Source: Segatella hominis (GTDB taxonomy: Bacteria > Bacteroidota > Bacteroidia > Bacteroidales > Bacteroidaceae). From it: a DNA stretch of 64,000 nucleotides. Shown here one piece after another: positions 30,516 to 37,983 of the stretch. The notes under the pieces were generated by a model. That model did not search any database. It had not been told where the DNA came from and was given only the letters and a program-made list of their open reading frames with translations. The stretch spans positions 1,487,501 to 1,551,500 of the forward strand of contig NZ_CP137559.1 of assembly GCF_019249725.2 (NCBI RefSeq), read 5' to 3'. Position 1 is the first letter of the stretch. Every line of letters starts with the position of its first letter. A program made the translations under genes and the position numbers.

Positions 30516-31688
30516 ATGAAACAATTGAAAGAAAACAAAGGAATAGAGCGCAGTTTGTTGCTGACGATGGCTGTTATAGCGGGCCTCACAGTAGCAAACT
30601 GCTACTATAATCAACCGCTCTTAGAGATGATTCGCCATGACATGGGCGTGAGTCAACATGAGGCTAATCTCATAACCGTTGTCACACAGATAGGCTATGC
30701 GCTGGGCTTATGTTTCCTGATTCCTATGGGTGACCTCTACTCGCGTCGCCGCATCATCGTCATCAATATGTCCGTAGCAGCCGTCATGGCCGTTTTCATA
30801 GCTTTTTCTCAAAGGGTATGGATTGTTTGGGGTGCCTCTCTCCTGCTGGGAGCCTGCTCAGTCATTCCACAATTCTTCATCCCTATAGCAGGACAATATT
30901 CCGAAAAGAAAAATAAAGGCAGAAACATGGGCATTGTCCTGTCGGGACTGCTTACGGGCATTCTTGCCTCCAGAGTGGTCAGCGGTTACGTGGGCGAATG
31001 GTTGGGCTGGCGCGAGATGTTTATCATAGCAGCCCTCATCATGATAGTCTGCCTGATTCTCACGCTCAAGATTATGCCGCAGATAGACAGCAACTATGTA
31101 GGAACATATAGGGGGCTGATGAAAAGCGTCTTTCACATTGTAGCCAACAATGCTCGCATACGTCTCTATGCCATCCGTGCAGCTTTCAGTTTTGGTAGTA
31201 TGATGGCCATCTGGTCTTGTCTCGCCTTCCGCTTGGCACAAGCCCCATTCTTCTCGGGTAGCGAGATGGTGGGCACCTTAGGTATGTGCGGTATAGCTGG
31301 AGCATTAGCAGCAAGCGGATTGGGTAAACTTGTGAACCAATGGGGCATTAGAAAGTTAAGCCTTTATGGTGCCTGCCTGCAACTTGTAGCATGGACCACA
31401 GCTTATCTCTTTGGCGACACCTATATGGGACTTATTGTGGCTATTATTCTGGTTGACATCGGTTTACAATGTCTGCAACTAAGTAATCAGAGTGGTTGCA
31501 TTCAGGAAATGCCTGAAGCATCAAACAGGGCCAACACCATTTTCATGACCACCTATTTTATTGGTGGCTCCTTTGGCACATATTGTGCCGGATTAGCCTG
31601 GACACATGAAGGCTGGATGGGTGTATGTGCAGTAGGAGCCGTCTTGGCAGCTATATCGCTCTGCATCACTATTTGCAGTACAAAGTAA
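30516..31688 (+). CDS. MFS transporter
   Basis: A 390-residue major facilitator with about 12 membrane segments. The segment ANCYYNQPLLEMIRHDMGVS and the loop-2 motif GDLYSRRRIIV are typical of a widespread AraJ/YnfM-like exporter group. The substrate is unknown. I take the ATG at 30516, since an upstream in-frame TTG would overlap the previous stop codon. The close spacing to the YhcH gene suggests joint expression. Confidence 0.8.
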   Translation: MKQLKENKGIERSLLLTMAVIAGLTVANCYYNQPLLEMIRHDMGVSQHEANLITVVTQIGYALGLCFLIPMGDLYSRRRIIVINMSVAAVMAVFIAFSQRVWIVWGASLLLGACSVIPQFFIPIAGQYSEKKNKGRNMGIVLSGLLTGILASRVVSGYVGEWLGWREMFIIAALIMIVCLILTLKIMPQIDSNYVGTYRGLMKSVFHIVANNARIRLYAIRAAFSFGSMMAIWSCLAFRLAQAPFFSGSEMVGTLGMCGIAGALAASGLGKLVNQWGIRKLSLYGACLQLVAWTTAYLFGDTYMGLIVAIILVDIGLQCLQLSNQSGCIQEMPEASNRANTIFMTTYFIGGSFGTYCAGLAWTHEGWMGVCAVGAVLAAISLCITICSTK

Positions 31689-31745
31689 AAGTCCCTCATA
31701 AAAGTGTGATATAAAATACATTACAAAATATCTTAGAAGATTTAT

Positions 31746-31753
31746 TATTTTTG
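31746..31753 (+). promoter_or_regulatory. predicted -7 box for the VOC gene
   Basis: TATTTTTG, 20 bases before the start codon at 31773. No convincing -33 element is seen. Confidence 0.5.
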
Positions 31754-31772
31754 CAAAAAAAGTACAATATAT

Positions 31773-32159
31773 ATGAAACTAAACAAGATCCATCATGTAG
31801 CCGTGATTTGCTCCGACTATGAGAAATCCAAGCATTTCTACACAGATGTGCTCGGAATGAAGATTGTGAGTGAAAACTATCGTGAAGGACGTGACTCATG
31901 GAAGGCAGACTGCTGGCTTGATGACAACTATGTCATCGAGTTATTCTCCTTCCCTAACCCACCTGCACGTCCTTCCTATCCGGAAGCAGCCGGTCTGCGC
32001 CATCTTGCTTTTGAGGTAGATGATCTTTCGGAGGCAACTGATGAACTTGACAGTAAAGGCATCGCACATGAGCCTATACGCACGGATGAATATACAGGCA
32101 AGCGATTTGTATTCTTCAGTGACCCAGATGGTTTGCCGATAGAACTGTATGAAAAATAA
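31773..32159 (+). CDS. VOC-family (glyoxalase-like) protein
   Basis: A 128-residue vicinal-oxygen-chelate protein of the small GloA2/YaeR-like group. It has HHVAVICSDYEKSKHFY at the N-terminus, LRHLAFEVDD in the middle, and FFSDPDGLPIELYE at the C-terminus. Metal ligands are likely His8 or His9, a Glu in the centre, and the C-terminal Glu. It may be a lactoylglutathione-lyase-like or dioxygenase-like enzyme; the substrate is unknown. Ogt follows 27 bases downstream, so a repair or detoxification operon is plausible. Confidence 0.82.
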   Translation: MKLNKIHHVAVICSDYEKSKHFYTDVLGMKIVSENYREGRDSWKADCWLDDNYVIELFSFPNPPARPSYPEAAGLRHLAFEVDDLSEATDELDSKGIAHEPIRTDEYTGKRFVFFSDPDGLPIELYEK

Positions 32160-32186
32160 AGATTCCGTTTAATCGTATTTGAGAGA

Positions 32187-32696
32187 ATGCAGCAAATAAA
32201 CACCCAATATTACAACTCGCCCTGTGGAGAGTTAATTCTAGCATCAGTGGGTGATGAATTGTGTCTTTGTGATTGGAATGAAATGCCATGTGCAGAGCGC
32301 AATAAGCTTCGACTTGCAAGGTATATGAACGCAGATTTCAAGATTGAAACATCCCCTATCCTGGAACAGACCAAGCAGCAACTGGAAGAATATTTTGCCG
32401 GCATCCGCAGGTCATTCGAAGTTCCGCTGCATCCTGTAGGAACAGATTTCCAGAAAAAAATATGGAATGCATTGCTCGATATACCTTACGGAGAGACAAG
32501 AAGCTATAAGGAAATCGCTCAAAGTATAGGCAATCCCAATTGTGTCAGAGCCGTGGCTGGAGCTATCGGAGCCAACGGCATCAGCATCCTCATCCCCTGC
32601 CATCGCGTTATCGGCAGTAATCGTTCCCTGACAGGCTTTGCCGGAGGACTGGAAGCAAAGAGAATATTGCTGGAGCTGGAGACTGAAAAACGTTGA
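32187..32696 (+). CDS. ogt: methylated-DNA--protein-cysteine methyltransferase
   Basis: A 169-residue O6-methylguanine repair protein. The acceptor is Cys138 in IPCHRVIG. The DNA-binding helix lies in PYGETRSYKEIAQSIGNPN, and the C-terminal GFAGGLEAKRILLELE is typical. It removes alkyl groups from guanine in a single suicide reaction. There is no AraC-type Ada domain. Confidence 0.93.
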   Translation: MQQINTQYYNSPCGELILASVGDELCLCDWNEMPCAERNKLRLARYMNADFKIETSPILEQTKQQLEEYFAGIRRSFEVPLHPVGTDFQKKIWNALLDIPYGETRSYKEIAQSIGNPNCVRAVAGAIGANGISILIPCHRVIGSNRSLTGFAGGLEAKRILLELETEKR

Positions 32697-32728
32697 TTTT
32701 AAATAATTGTATAAGAGAGTATTAACAA

Positions 32729-34261
32729 ATGGAACAAAAAGAAAATAAACAAAAAACTCAGGCTGCAGAAGATCAGGTTTCCTGCCCTCCTCAGCAGCCA
32801 GTGGAACCACATCCTTTCATTTCTGTCATACCGCTGGCAGTACTTATCACCCTCATCGTCATGGTTGTCAAGCTCTTCCCTGATGATGCCCTGGCGGGTG
32901 CCTCTCAGGTGGCCCTCATGATAGCCACAGCAGTATGCGTAGCACTCGGCATGGGAATCTACAATATGAAATGGAATATCTTCGAGGAGATGATCAAAAA
33001 GACTGTGGGCGATGCCGGAGTATCTATTCTGATTCTGCTGCTCATCGGAATGATGTCAGCTACCTGGATGATCAGTGGCGTGGTTCCCACATTAATATAT
33101 TATGGTGTTCAGATCATGTCGCCGACCTTTTTCCTACCCTGCGCCTGCATCATCTCCAGCATCATTTCTGTGATGACGGGAACCTCATGGACCACCATTG
33201 CCACCATCGGTATTGCCCTGATGGGAATCGGTGATGCCCTGGGAATACCAGCCCCCTACACCGCTGGAGCCATTATTTCGGGAGCCTATTTCGGTGATAA
33301 GCTCTCGCCAATGAGCGATACCACCGTCCTGGCTTCAAGCATTGCCGGTGCCGACCTCTTCTCACATATCCGCTACATGCTCTATACCACCATACCAAGC
33401 ATCCTGCTCTCGCTGGTACTCTATCTCATCATCGGACTCTGCTATGATTCCAAACCTGTGGATATCAGCCAGTATCTTACCGGTCTTAGTCATGGTTTCA
33501 ATATCTCCCTGCTTACAATGCTCGTTCCTGCTTTTACAGGATGGCTCATCTACCGCAAGACCCCTTCTCTCATCACGCTTCTTCTTTCAGCTCTTTCTGC
33601 ATGCATCTGTGCCCTCATCCTCCAGCCGGAAGTACTGGTAAATATTGCAGGAGAAGACAACATCACTGCCAAGAGCCTCTTTGAGGGAATCATGATAACC
33701 TGCTATACCCACACTCAGGTAGATTGCGGCATGGAGAACATCAATGAACTCGTGGCAACCCGCGGCATGGCAGGTATGCTCAACACCATCTGGCTCATTC
33801 TCTGTGCCATGTGTTTCGGTTCATGTATGGTGGCCAGCGGCATGCTTCACGCTATCACCCACATGCTTCTGAAAAGCATCCACAGCACCGTATCACTTGT
33901 CTGCAGTACCGTGACATCGGGCGTATTGCTCAATCTCGTTATGGGCGACCAGTTTCTGAGCATCATCATGAATGCATCTATCTACAAGGATGAATATGCT
34001 GAACGAGGCTACCGTCCGGAACTCTTAAGCCGAAGTACAGAGGATAGTGCTACCGTGACGAGCGTACTGGTTCCATGGACAGCCTGCGGTATGACGCAGA
34101 GTACGGTTCTCGGCATCCCGACACTGGTCTATCTCCCCTTCTGCTTCTTCAACATCATCAGTCCATTGATGAGTTGTCTGGTAGCTATTCTGGGCTTCGT
34201 ACCCAAGCCCCAACCCAAGGAGGACAATGCATCTACAGCAGAAGAGTCTGATATCCATTAA
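32729..34261 (+). CDS. nhaC: NhaC-family Na+/H+ antiporter
   Basis: A 510-residue membrane protein with about 12 segments after a polar N-terminus (1-30). Conserved NhaC features are MTGTSWTTIATIGIALMG, GAYFGDKLSPMSDTTVLA, and the second-half SAT region STEDSATVTSVLVPWTACG. It exchanges cytoplasmic sodium, or possibly another cation or metabolite, for protons. It continues the run of co-directional genes; DUF4186 follows after 38 bases. Confidence 0.87.
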   Translation: MEQKENKQKTQAAEDQVSCPPQQPVEPHPFISVIPLAVLITLIVMVVKLFPDDALAGASQVALMIATAVCVALGMGIYNMKWNIFEEMIKKTVGDAGVSILILLLIGMMSATWMISGVVPTLIYYGVQIMSPTFFLPCACIISSIISVMTGTSWTTIATIGIALMGIGDALGIPAPYTAGAIISGAYFGDKLSPMSDTTVLASSIAGADLFSHIRYMLYTTIPSILLSLVLYLIIGLCYDSKPVDISQYLTGLSHGFNISLLTMLVPAFTGWLIYRKTPSLITLLLSALSACICALILQPEVLVNIAGEDNITAKSLFEGIMITCYTHTQVDCGMENINELVATRGMAGMLNTIWLILCAMCFGSCMVASGMLHAITHMLLKSIHSTVSLVCSTVTSGVLLNLVMGDQFLSIIMNASIYKDEYAERGYRPELLSRSTEDSATVTSVLVPWTACGMTQSTVLGIPTLVYLPFCFFNIISPLMSCLVAILGFVPKPQPKEDNASTAEESDIH

Positions 34262-34299
34262 ATATATAGGAGATTAACAGATATAGGAGATAAATAGAT

Positions 34300-34779
34300 A
34301 TGAAAAAAGATTCGAGGGCAAACCATGCCAGATATGTAGAACTCAATTTGTTTCCTGAGGAGAAAGAGGATTATCAGAAAGATTCTGTCTCTTCAGAAAA
34401 CAAGGAAAACCATACCTCTCCAGACAAAGAGTATGACTTGACAGATCTGTTTGAAAGGCTTTCGAAATCAGCATTCCGCAGCCGTTTTCACCTTTCGAAA
34501 AGGGATAAGGAATATATTGCAGAAAAGGGCTTGACAACCATCCGTAAGCATGCAGAGGATTTCGTTGCCAAACGTCTTGCTCCAGCCGTAATCCCCAATG
34601 ACGGCAAGCAGACGCCGATGAGAGGTCATCCCGTATTCATTGCCCAGCATGCTACAGGCTGCTGCTGTCGTGGATGTTTCTCCAAATGGCATCATATACC
34701 TGCCGGAAGACAGCTGACCAGAGAAGAACAGCAATATGCAGTAGCGGTATTGATGGCATGGATTGAAAAACAGGTTTAG
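34300..34779 (+). CDS. DUF4186-family protein
   Basis: A 159-residue cytoplasmic protein whose C-terminal 110 residues match the DUF4186 pattern: LSKSAFRSRFHLS, FVAKRLAPAVIPNDGKQTPM, and FIAQHATGCCCRGCFSKWH. The conserved Cys and His residues suggest metal binding, but no function is known. The N-terminal 45 residues are polar and low in complexity. The last 128 bases overlap the zinc-ribbon gene on the other strand. Confidence 0.78.
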   Translation: MKKDSRANHARYVELNLFPEEKEDYQKDSVSSENKENHTSPDKEYDLTDLFERLSKSAFRSRFHLSKRDKEYIAEKGLTTIRKHAEDFVAKRLAPAVIPNDGKQTPMRGHPVFIAQHATGCCCRGCFSKWHHIPAGRQLTREEQQYAVAVLMAWIEKQV

Positions 34780-35020
34780 AAAGAGTGTGCATATCCCACC
34801 TGTGAATCCTGGCAGATCCGCATCTCAGACACAGTCTTCCCACAAGGGAGTTGAAGCTAGGTGCAGCATCACCTATCACTCCCCCCACCACTAGAGGTAC
34901 TATGTTCCTGCAGTCGGGACAAGACATGGCTTCTATGTGCTGCCCCATGAAACCACGTCCCTCATATATTTCGGTCTCGTACCCACATTCCTGGCATCTG
35001 AATATCTTCTTTTGTGACAT
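34652..35020 (-). CDS. zinc-ribbon protein with altered C-terminus
   Basis: A 122-residue frame. The N-terminal part is convincing: FRCQECGYETEIYEG and SCPDCRN form one CxxC pair set, and RLCLRCGSARI begins a second. The second ribbon lacks its expected second CxxC: after WDMHTLSK the sequence becomes a hydrophobic, non-ribbon tail that lies antisense to the end of DUF4186. This suggests a 3' truncation or frameshift with the stop supplied by the neighbour. It starts 15 bases after the pectinesterase-like gene on the same strand. Function is unknown. Confidence 0.55.
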   Translation of the reverse strand: MSQKKIFRCQECGYETEIYEGRGFMGQHIEAMSCPDCRNIVPLVVGGVIGDAAPSFNSLVGRLCLRCGSARIHRWDMHTLSKPVFQSMPSIPLLHIAVLLWSAVFRQVYDAIWRNIHDSSSL

Positions 35021-35035
35021 AAATAATCTCCTTTC

Positions 35036-36520
35036 TTACCAATTCAATACCCAACTTGCATTGGAGTATTTTCCGATTGTCTCAGCATCCTTGATGGCGT
35101 CAAGCTGACGGACATGCTTGTTTCTCTTGCTGATATCTATAGTTTTACCTTCCTTGTCATGACTGTTGAATTCCAGGAGATTTGCCGTAGATGCCGACTC
35201 ATCTATGGGGCCAAAGCCTTCAGAAGGCACACCATCAAGCGTACAATTCAGCAGCACGCATTCCGCATCAGGATAATTTCTGCCCTTGTTGTCAGGAAGG
35301 CGGGCTATCACGGCATCCTTGCCCAATCCCTTGAAGGTACAGTCATTGAAGATGTTACCATGGTTCTCCCAGGTATTTCTAATCCACATGAAAGCATCAT
35401 AGCTGGAAAGGATACAGTGATTGAAATAGGATGGACCTCTACCCAGCACCGTGTCACCTCCTCCATCAATCACGCAGTTAAGCCAGTAGGCAGAACCATT
35501 CACCTGAAGAGCATCACCGTCACCGATGACATGCACATTCTCTGCAAAGTTTCTTTCACCATTGAGCAGGAATCCCTCAGCCTGTCCCTTGCAATCTGTC
35601 TTGAAGGTGATATCCTTGAAAATCATGTCGGCACAGTTGTCTGCCGCCACAGCCGCACGGCGAGAAGGGAATGTTCCTTTCTGCTCATTGGTCTTGATAT
35701 CAACCGGGTGAGGATTGAACACCTCGTTATTGGGGTAATGCACCACTACCCCATCCATGAATTCTCCTTGGATAGTAACAAATCGCTTATTGCGGAAATA
35801 AACCAGCTCTTCATAATCTCCCTTCTTCACGAAAACCTTTTTCCTGCTGGCTTCAGAAGGCAATGAGTCTGGTATCCAATCCATGGCACCTTGCAGAGTG
35901 GAGAAGTCTCCGCTGCCATCAGCTGCCACAACTATATGACGCAAATCTGCAGAAGGGGCTTTTTCCTTTGTCCTAAACGTCCATGACTTCTTGCCATTCC
36001 ATCCCTCAATCGTACCCTTGCTGATCTTGATTTCATATTCATGTCCATATTCCAGCATATTGTTATGAAGATAAATGGTTGCTTTGTTCCCGTGACAGAT
36101 GACCGGATAGAAGTGAAAGGCATCAGAGAAGCCACCAATGATGGTCTTCTGATACTTGCGCTTGTCTTCCTTAGCAGCACCTGATGGAGTTCCAGGACGG
36201 GTATTGCGATTGGTTACATTCTCCACCTTATATATATAGGGAACGGGAGTATAGACAGCATTGGGATTCTTGGGCTGTCCTTCGGTTGGTCCCGCCGGAA
36301 TGCTCATATCGATTCTATCAACCACATTTCGAGTTGTCTTGTCCGTAACTGTGATTATGCCCTTGCTGCCAGTCTTTACAGTCTTGTCAAACACGATGAC
36401 CAGATGTGTATCGATGTTGATGTCTTGGGCATTCTCCTGAGGATAAAAACTGACTGGAGTTTGTGCCATCAGGTTCATACATGTGATGATACCTGTCATT
36501 GAAATAAAGATTCGTTTCAT
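35036..36520 (-). CDS. secreted pectinesterase-like protein (CE8) with Ig-like domain
   Basis: A 494-residue protein with a signal peptide (MKRIFISMTGIITCMNLMAQ). An Ig-like segment (about 20-160) precedes a right-handed beta-helix with pectin methylesterase features (about 185-460). The segment DGSGDFSTLQGAMDWIPD starts the fold. The two catalytic Asp positions are retained in GDGDALQVNG and GGGDTVLGRG, but the usual GQDT and DFIFG wording is changed, so activity or substrate may differ. It should remove methyl esters from pectin outside the cytoplasm. I start at MKRIFIS, the Met that gives a signal peptide. Confidence 0.8.
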   Translation of the reverse strand: MKRIFISMTGIITCMNLMAQTPVSFYPQENAQDINIDTHLVIVFDKTVKTGSKGIITVTDKTTRNVVDRIDMSIPAGPTEGQPKNPNAVYTPVPYIYKVENVTNRNTRPGTPSGAAKEDKRKYQKTIIGGFSDAFHFYPVICHGNKATIYLHNNMLEYGHEYEIKISKGTIEGWNGKKSWTFRTKEKAPSADLRHIVVAADGSGDFSTLQGAMDWIPDSLPSEASRKKVFVKKGDYEELVYFRNKRFVTIQGEFMDGVVVHYPNNEVFNPHPVDIKTNEQKGTFPSRRAAVAADNCADMIFKDITFKTDCKGQAEGFLLNGERNFAENVHVIGDGDALQVNGSAYWLNCVIDGGGDTVLGRGPSYFNHCILSSYDAFMWIRNTWENHGNIFNDCTFKGLGKDAVIARLPDNKGRNYPDAECVLLNCTLDGVPSEGFGPIDESASTANLLEFNSHDKEGKTIDISKRNKHVRQLDAIKDAETIGKYSNASWVLNW

Positions 36521-36698
36521 ATCAATAGCCTTTAATGTTGTTTTTGAGTGCAATATTACGAAAAAAAATCGAAATAACGTATTTTTTTGATGGAAAAATG
36601 TTTTTTGGGGCTGCGCAAAAAGGCAGCATCCTTTTGTCTGCCATACGGATTTTAGTTAATCTTCTTAATGATTTCTGAAATACAGAAATCGTTAACAC

Positions 36699-36706
36699 TA
36701 TTTTTG
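36699..36706 (+). promoter_or_regulatory. predicted -7 box for the small peptide gene
   Basis: TATTTTTG. The expected transcript start (about 36712) lies 13 bases before the ATC that takes the place of a start codon, at 36725. Confidence 0.5.
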
Positions 36707-36724
36707 ATAATATAGCTAGTTTCT

Positions 36725-36913
36725 ATCAAAAAAATATATATAGAGCCAACTGTAAAGAGTATGAGTCTGGCAGAAGATACTTGTATTCTGACCAGTCTTT
36801 CCATCGATACTAATAAAGTTCCTGGTAACGGTAATGGAAATACTAACTGGGGGTCTAAAGAACATACTTTTAGGGAAGAAGAATGGTCGGATGAAGAGTG
36901 GGGAGAGATTTAG
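36725..36913 (+). CDS. small acidic-tailed peptide gene, possibly lacking ATG
   Basis: An open frame of 62 codons that reads KKIYIEPTVKSMSLAEDTC at its start and ends in an acidic, Trp-containing tail (EEWSDEEWGEI). Small Bacteroidales proteins beginning MKK-Y-x-P are common, so the natural start is the codon before KK. That codon here is ATC, not ATG. Either translation begins at ATC, or at the internal ATG (36761, giving 50 residues), or the gene has lost its start. A TAnnTTTG promoter box lies just upstream. The function of this type of protein is not known to me. Confidence 0.45.
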   Translation: MKKIYIEPTVKSMSLAEDTCILTSLSIDTNKVPGNGNGNTNWGSKEHTFREEEWSDEEWGEI

Positions 36914-36991
36914 AAAGTTTCTCTGCTGATTATATGATATAATTCCCTTGCTTGTTGAATTCGAGAATCATATTTTCCCCAGTAAAATTTA

Positions 36992-37024
36992 AAAAGATGG
37001 CGCATCAAATGAGATGCGTCACCT
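36992..37024 (-). terminator. terminator of the toxin-antitoxin unit
   Basis: On the minus strand GACGCATC and GATGCGCC form a stem followed by ATCTTTTTAAATTTT. The stop codon of the gene remnant lies inside it. Confidence 0.65.
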
Positions 37025-37163
37025 TTATTTTCTTATACGGTTTACCACCCAAACCAAGGGCAGCCATCGTATGATCCTTGATAATCAACTCGCCTTTCTG
37101 CAAACCAGCTATCGCCGACTTGATTTCCTGGAAATCTTTACCCGACACACCAAAGAAGTTCCA
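37005..37163 (-). pseudogene. 5'-truncated gene remnant
   Basis: A frame of 52 codons with good coding character and a stop codon but no start; an in-frame TAG precedes it. It reads FGVSGKDFQEIKSAIAGLQ, continues with LIIKDHTMAALGLGGKPY, and ends KVTHLI. It follows the toxin stop codon by about 30 bases. I do not recognise the parent family. It is probably the C-terminus of a lost gene that once followed the toxin-antitoxin pair. Confidence 0.5.
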
Positions 37164-37191
37164 CTATCACACAATCTACAAATTCTGCGTA

Positions 37192-37533
37192 TTATCCATT
37201 TTCACGCTTATCAAGCAAAAAACTGATAAACTCATCAGAGATATTAGAGATTTCTCCTTTATCATAAATTGTCAATAAATCAATGATAATGGTATCTCCT
37301 TCCTGGTAAAGATTATAAGTGATGACCCTTGCACCACCACTCTTACCTTTACCCTTACTAGCTATTGCCATTCTTACCTTTCTGACACCTTTGCCAAGAC
37401 TAGTACCTTGGTAAGGATCCTGTTCTAAGCCTGTAAGAAAAGCATCATAGTCATCAAGCATTGAACGATATTTCTTGGAAAGCTTTCTAAGTTGTCGCTC
37501 AAATTCTTTTTCCGTATAAATCTTAACCTTCAT
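37192..37533 (-). CDS. RelE/ParE-type toxin
   Basis: A 113-residue protein with the RelE fold pattern: an N-terminal helical EFERQLRKLSKKYRSM, then strand segments with VRKVRMAIASKGKGKSGGAR and VITYNLYQEGDTIIIDLLTIYDKGE. The family cleaves mRNA on the ribosome or inhibits gyrase; this branch cannot be separated by eye. It follows the antitoxin with a gap of one base, so the two are one operon transcribed from 37845-37876. Confidence 0.82.
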   Translation of the reverse strand: MKVKIYTEKEFERQLRKLSKKYRSMLDDYDAFLTGLEQDPYQGTSLGKGVRKVRMAIASKGKGKSGGARVITYNLYQEGDTIIIDLLTIYDKGEISNISDEFISFLLDKRENG

Positions 37534-37534
37534 A

Positions 37535-37816
37535 CTACGCCTCCTCTTCCCGAAGTCTTCTCAACAAATCACGAGCATCCATCGGCTTAGTCCCATTCTT
37601 CTTATGAGCTTCCATTTCATCAAGAGCACGGTTGAGACTTTCTGCCACATAGGCTTCCTGCTCGGCTTGGCTCATATATCTTTCCTGGTAGCTATTTTCT
37701 GATTTGGAGATAGAACTGGCTAATTTTTCAGCATAGTCTTTGAGCTTAGCGACAAATTCGTCAAGCGTATATTGACCTGTAGAAGGTACTTGAAACTGAA
37801 TATTAATCGTTTCCAT
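37535..37816 (-). CDS. antitoxin of the RelE-type pair
   Basis: A 93-residue acidic and helical protein: an N-terminal strand METINIQFQVPSTGQYTLDEF, a helix rich in Lys and Ala, and a C-terminal helix (DARDLLRRLREEEA). Such proteins wrap and neutralise the toxin and often repress their own promoter. I start at METINI because the promoter's predicted transcript start (near 37838) excludes the upstream ATGs of the frame. Confidence 0.78.
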   Translation of the reverse strand: METINIQFQVPSTGQYTLDEFVAKLKDYAEKLASSISKSENSYQERYMSQAEQEAYVAESLNRALDEMEAHKKNGTKPMDARDLLRRLREEEA

Positions 37817-37844
37817 CTTATTCCTTTCTTTTAAATTAACGCCA

Positions 37845-37876
37845 CAAAAATAACGAAAAGAATTAGAAATGCCAAA
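37845..37876 (-). promoter_or_regulatory. toxin-antitoxin promoter
   Basis: On the minus strand: TTTG (37873-37876), exactly 20 bases, TATTTTTG (37845-37852). Confidence 0.75.
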
Positions 37877-37906
37877 GAAAAGAGCGACTTTCTTCATTTT
37901 AAGATA

Positions 37907-37945
37907 CAAAAAAAGCCTTTCAGTATCAAAAATACCAAAAGGCTC
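37907..37945 (-). terminator. terminator after the AAA ATPase gene
   Basis: AGCCTTT/AAAGGCT with an inner GTAT/ATAC, and a T7 tract on the minus strand. It separates the ATPase from the toxin-antitoxin operon. Confidence 0.75.
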
Positions 37946-37983
37946 TATTGTCCTATCTCGATTTCACTTCAAAAACATTCAAT

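Noticed and set aside
37817..37909. Longer antitoxin starting at 37909
   Set aside because: The extra codons lie over and upstream of the canonical promoter at 37845-37876.
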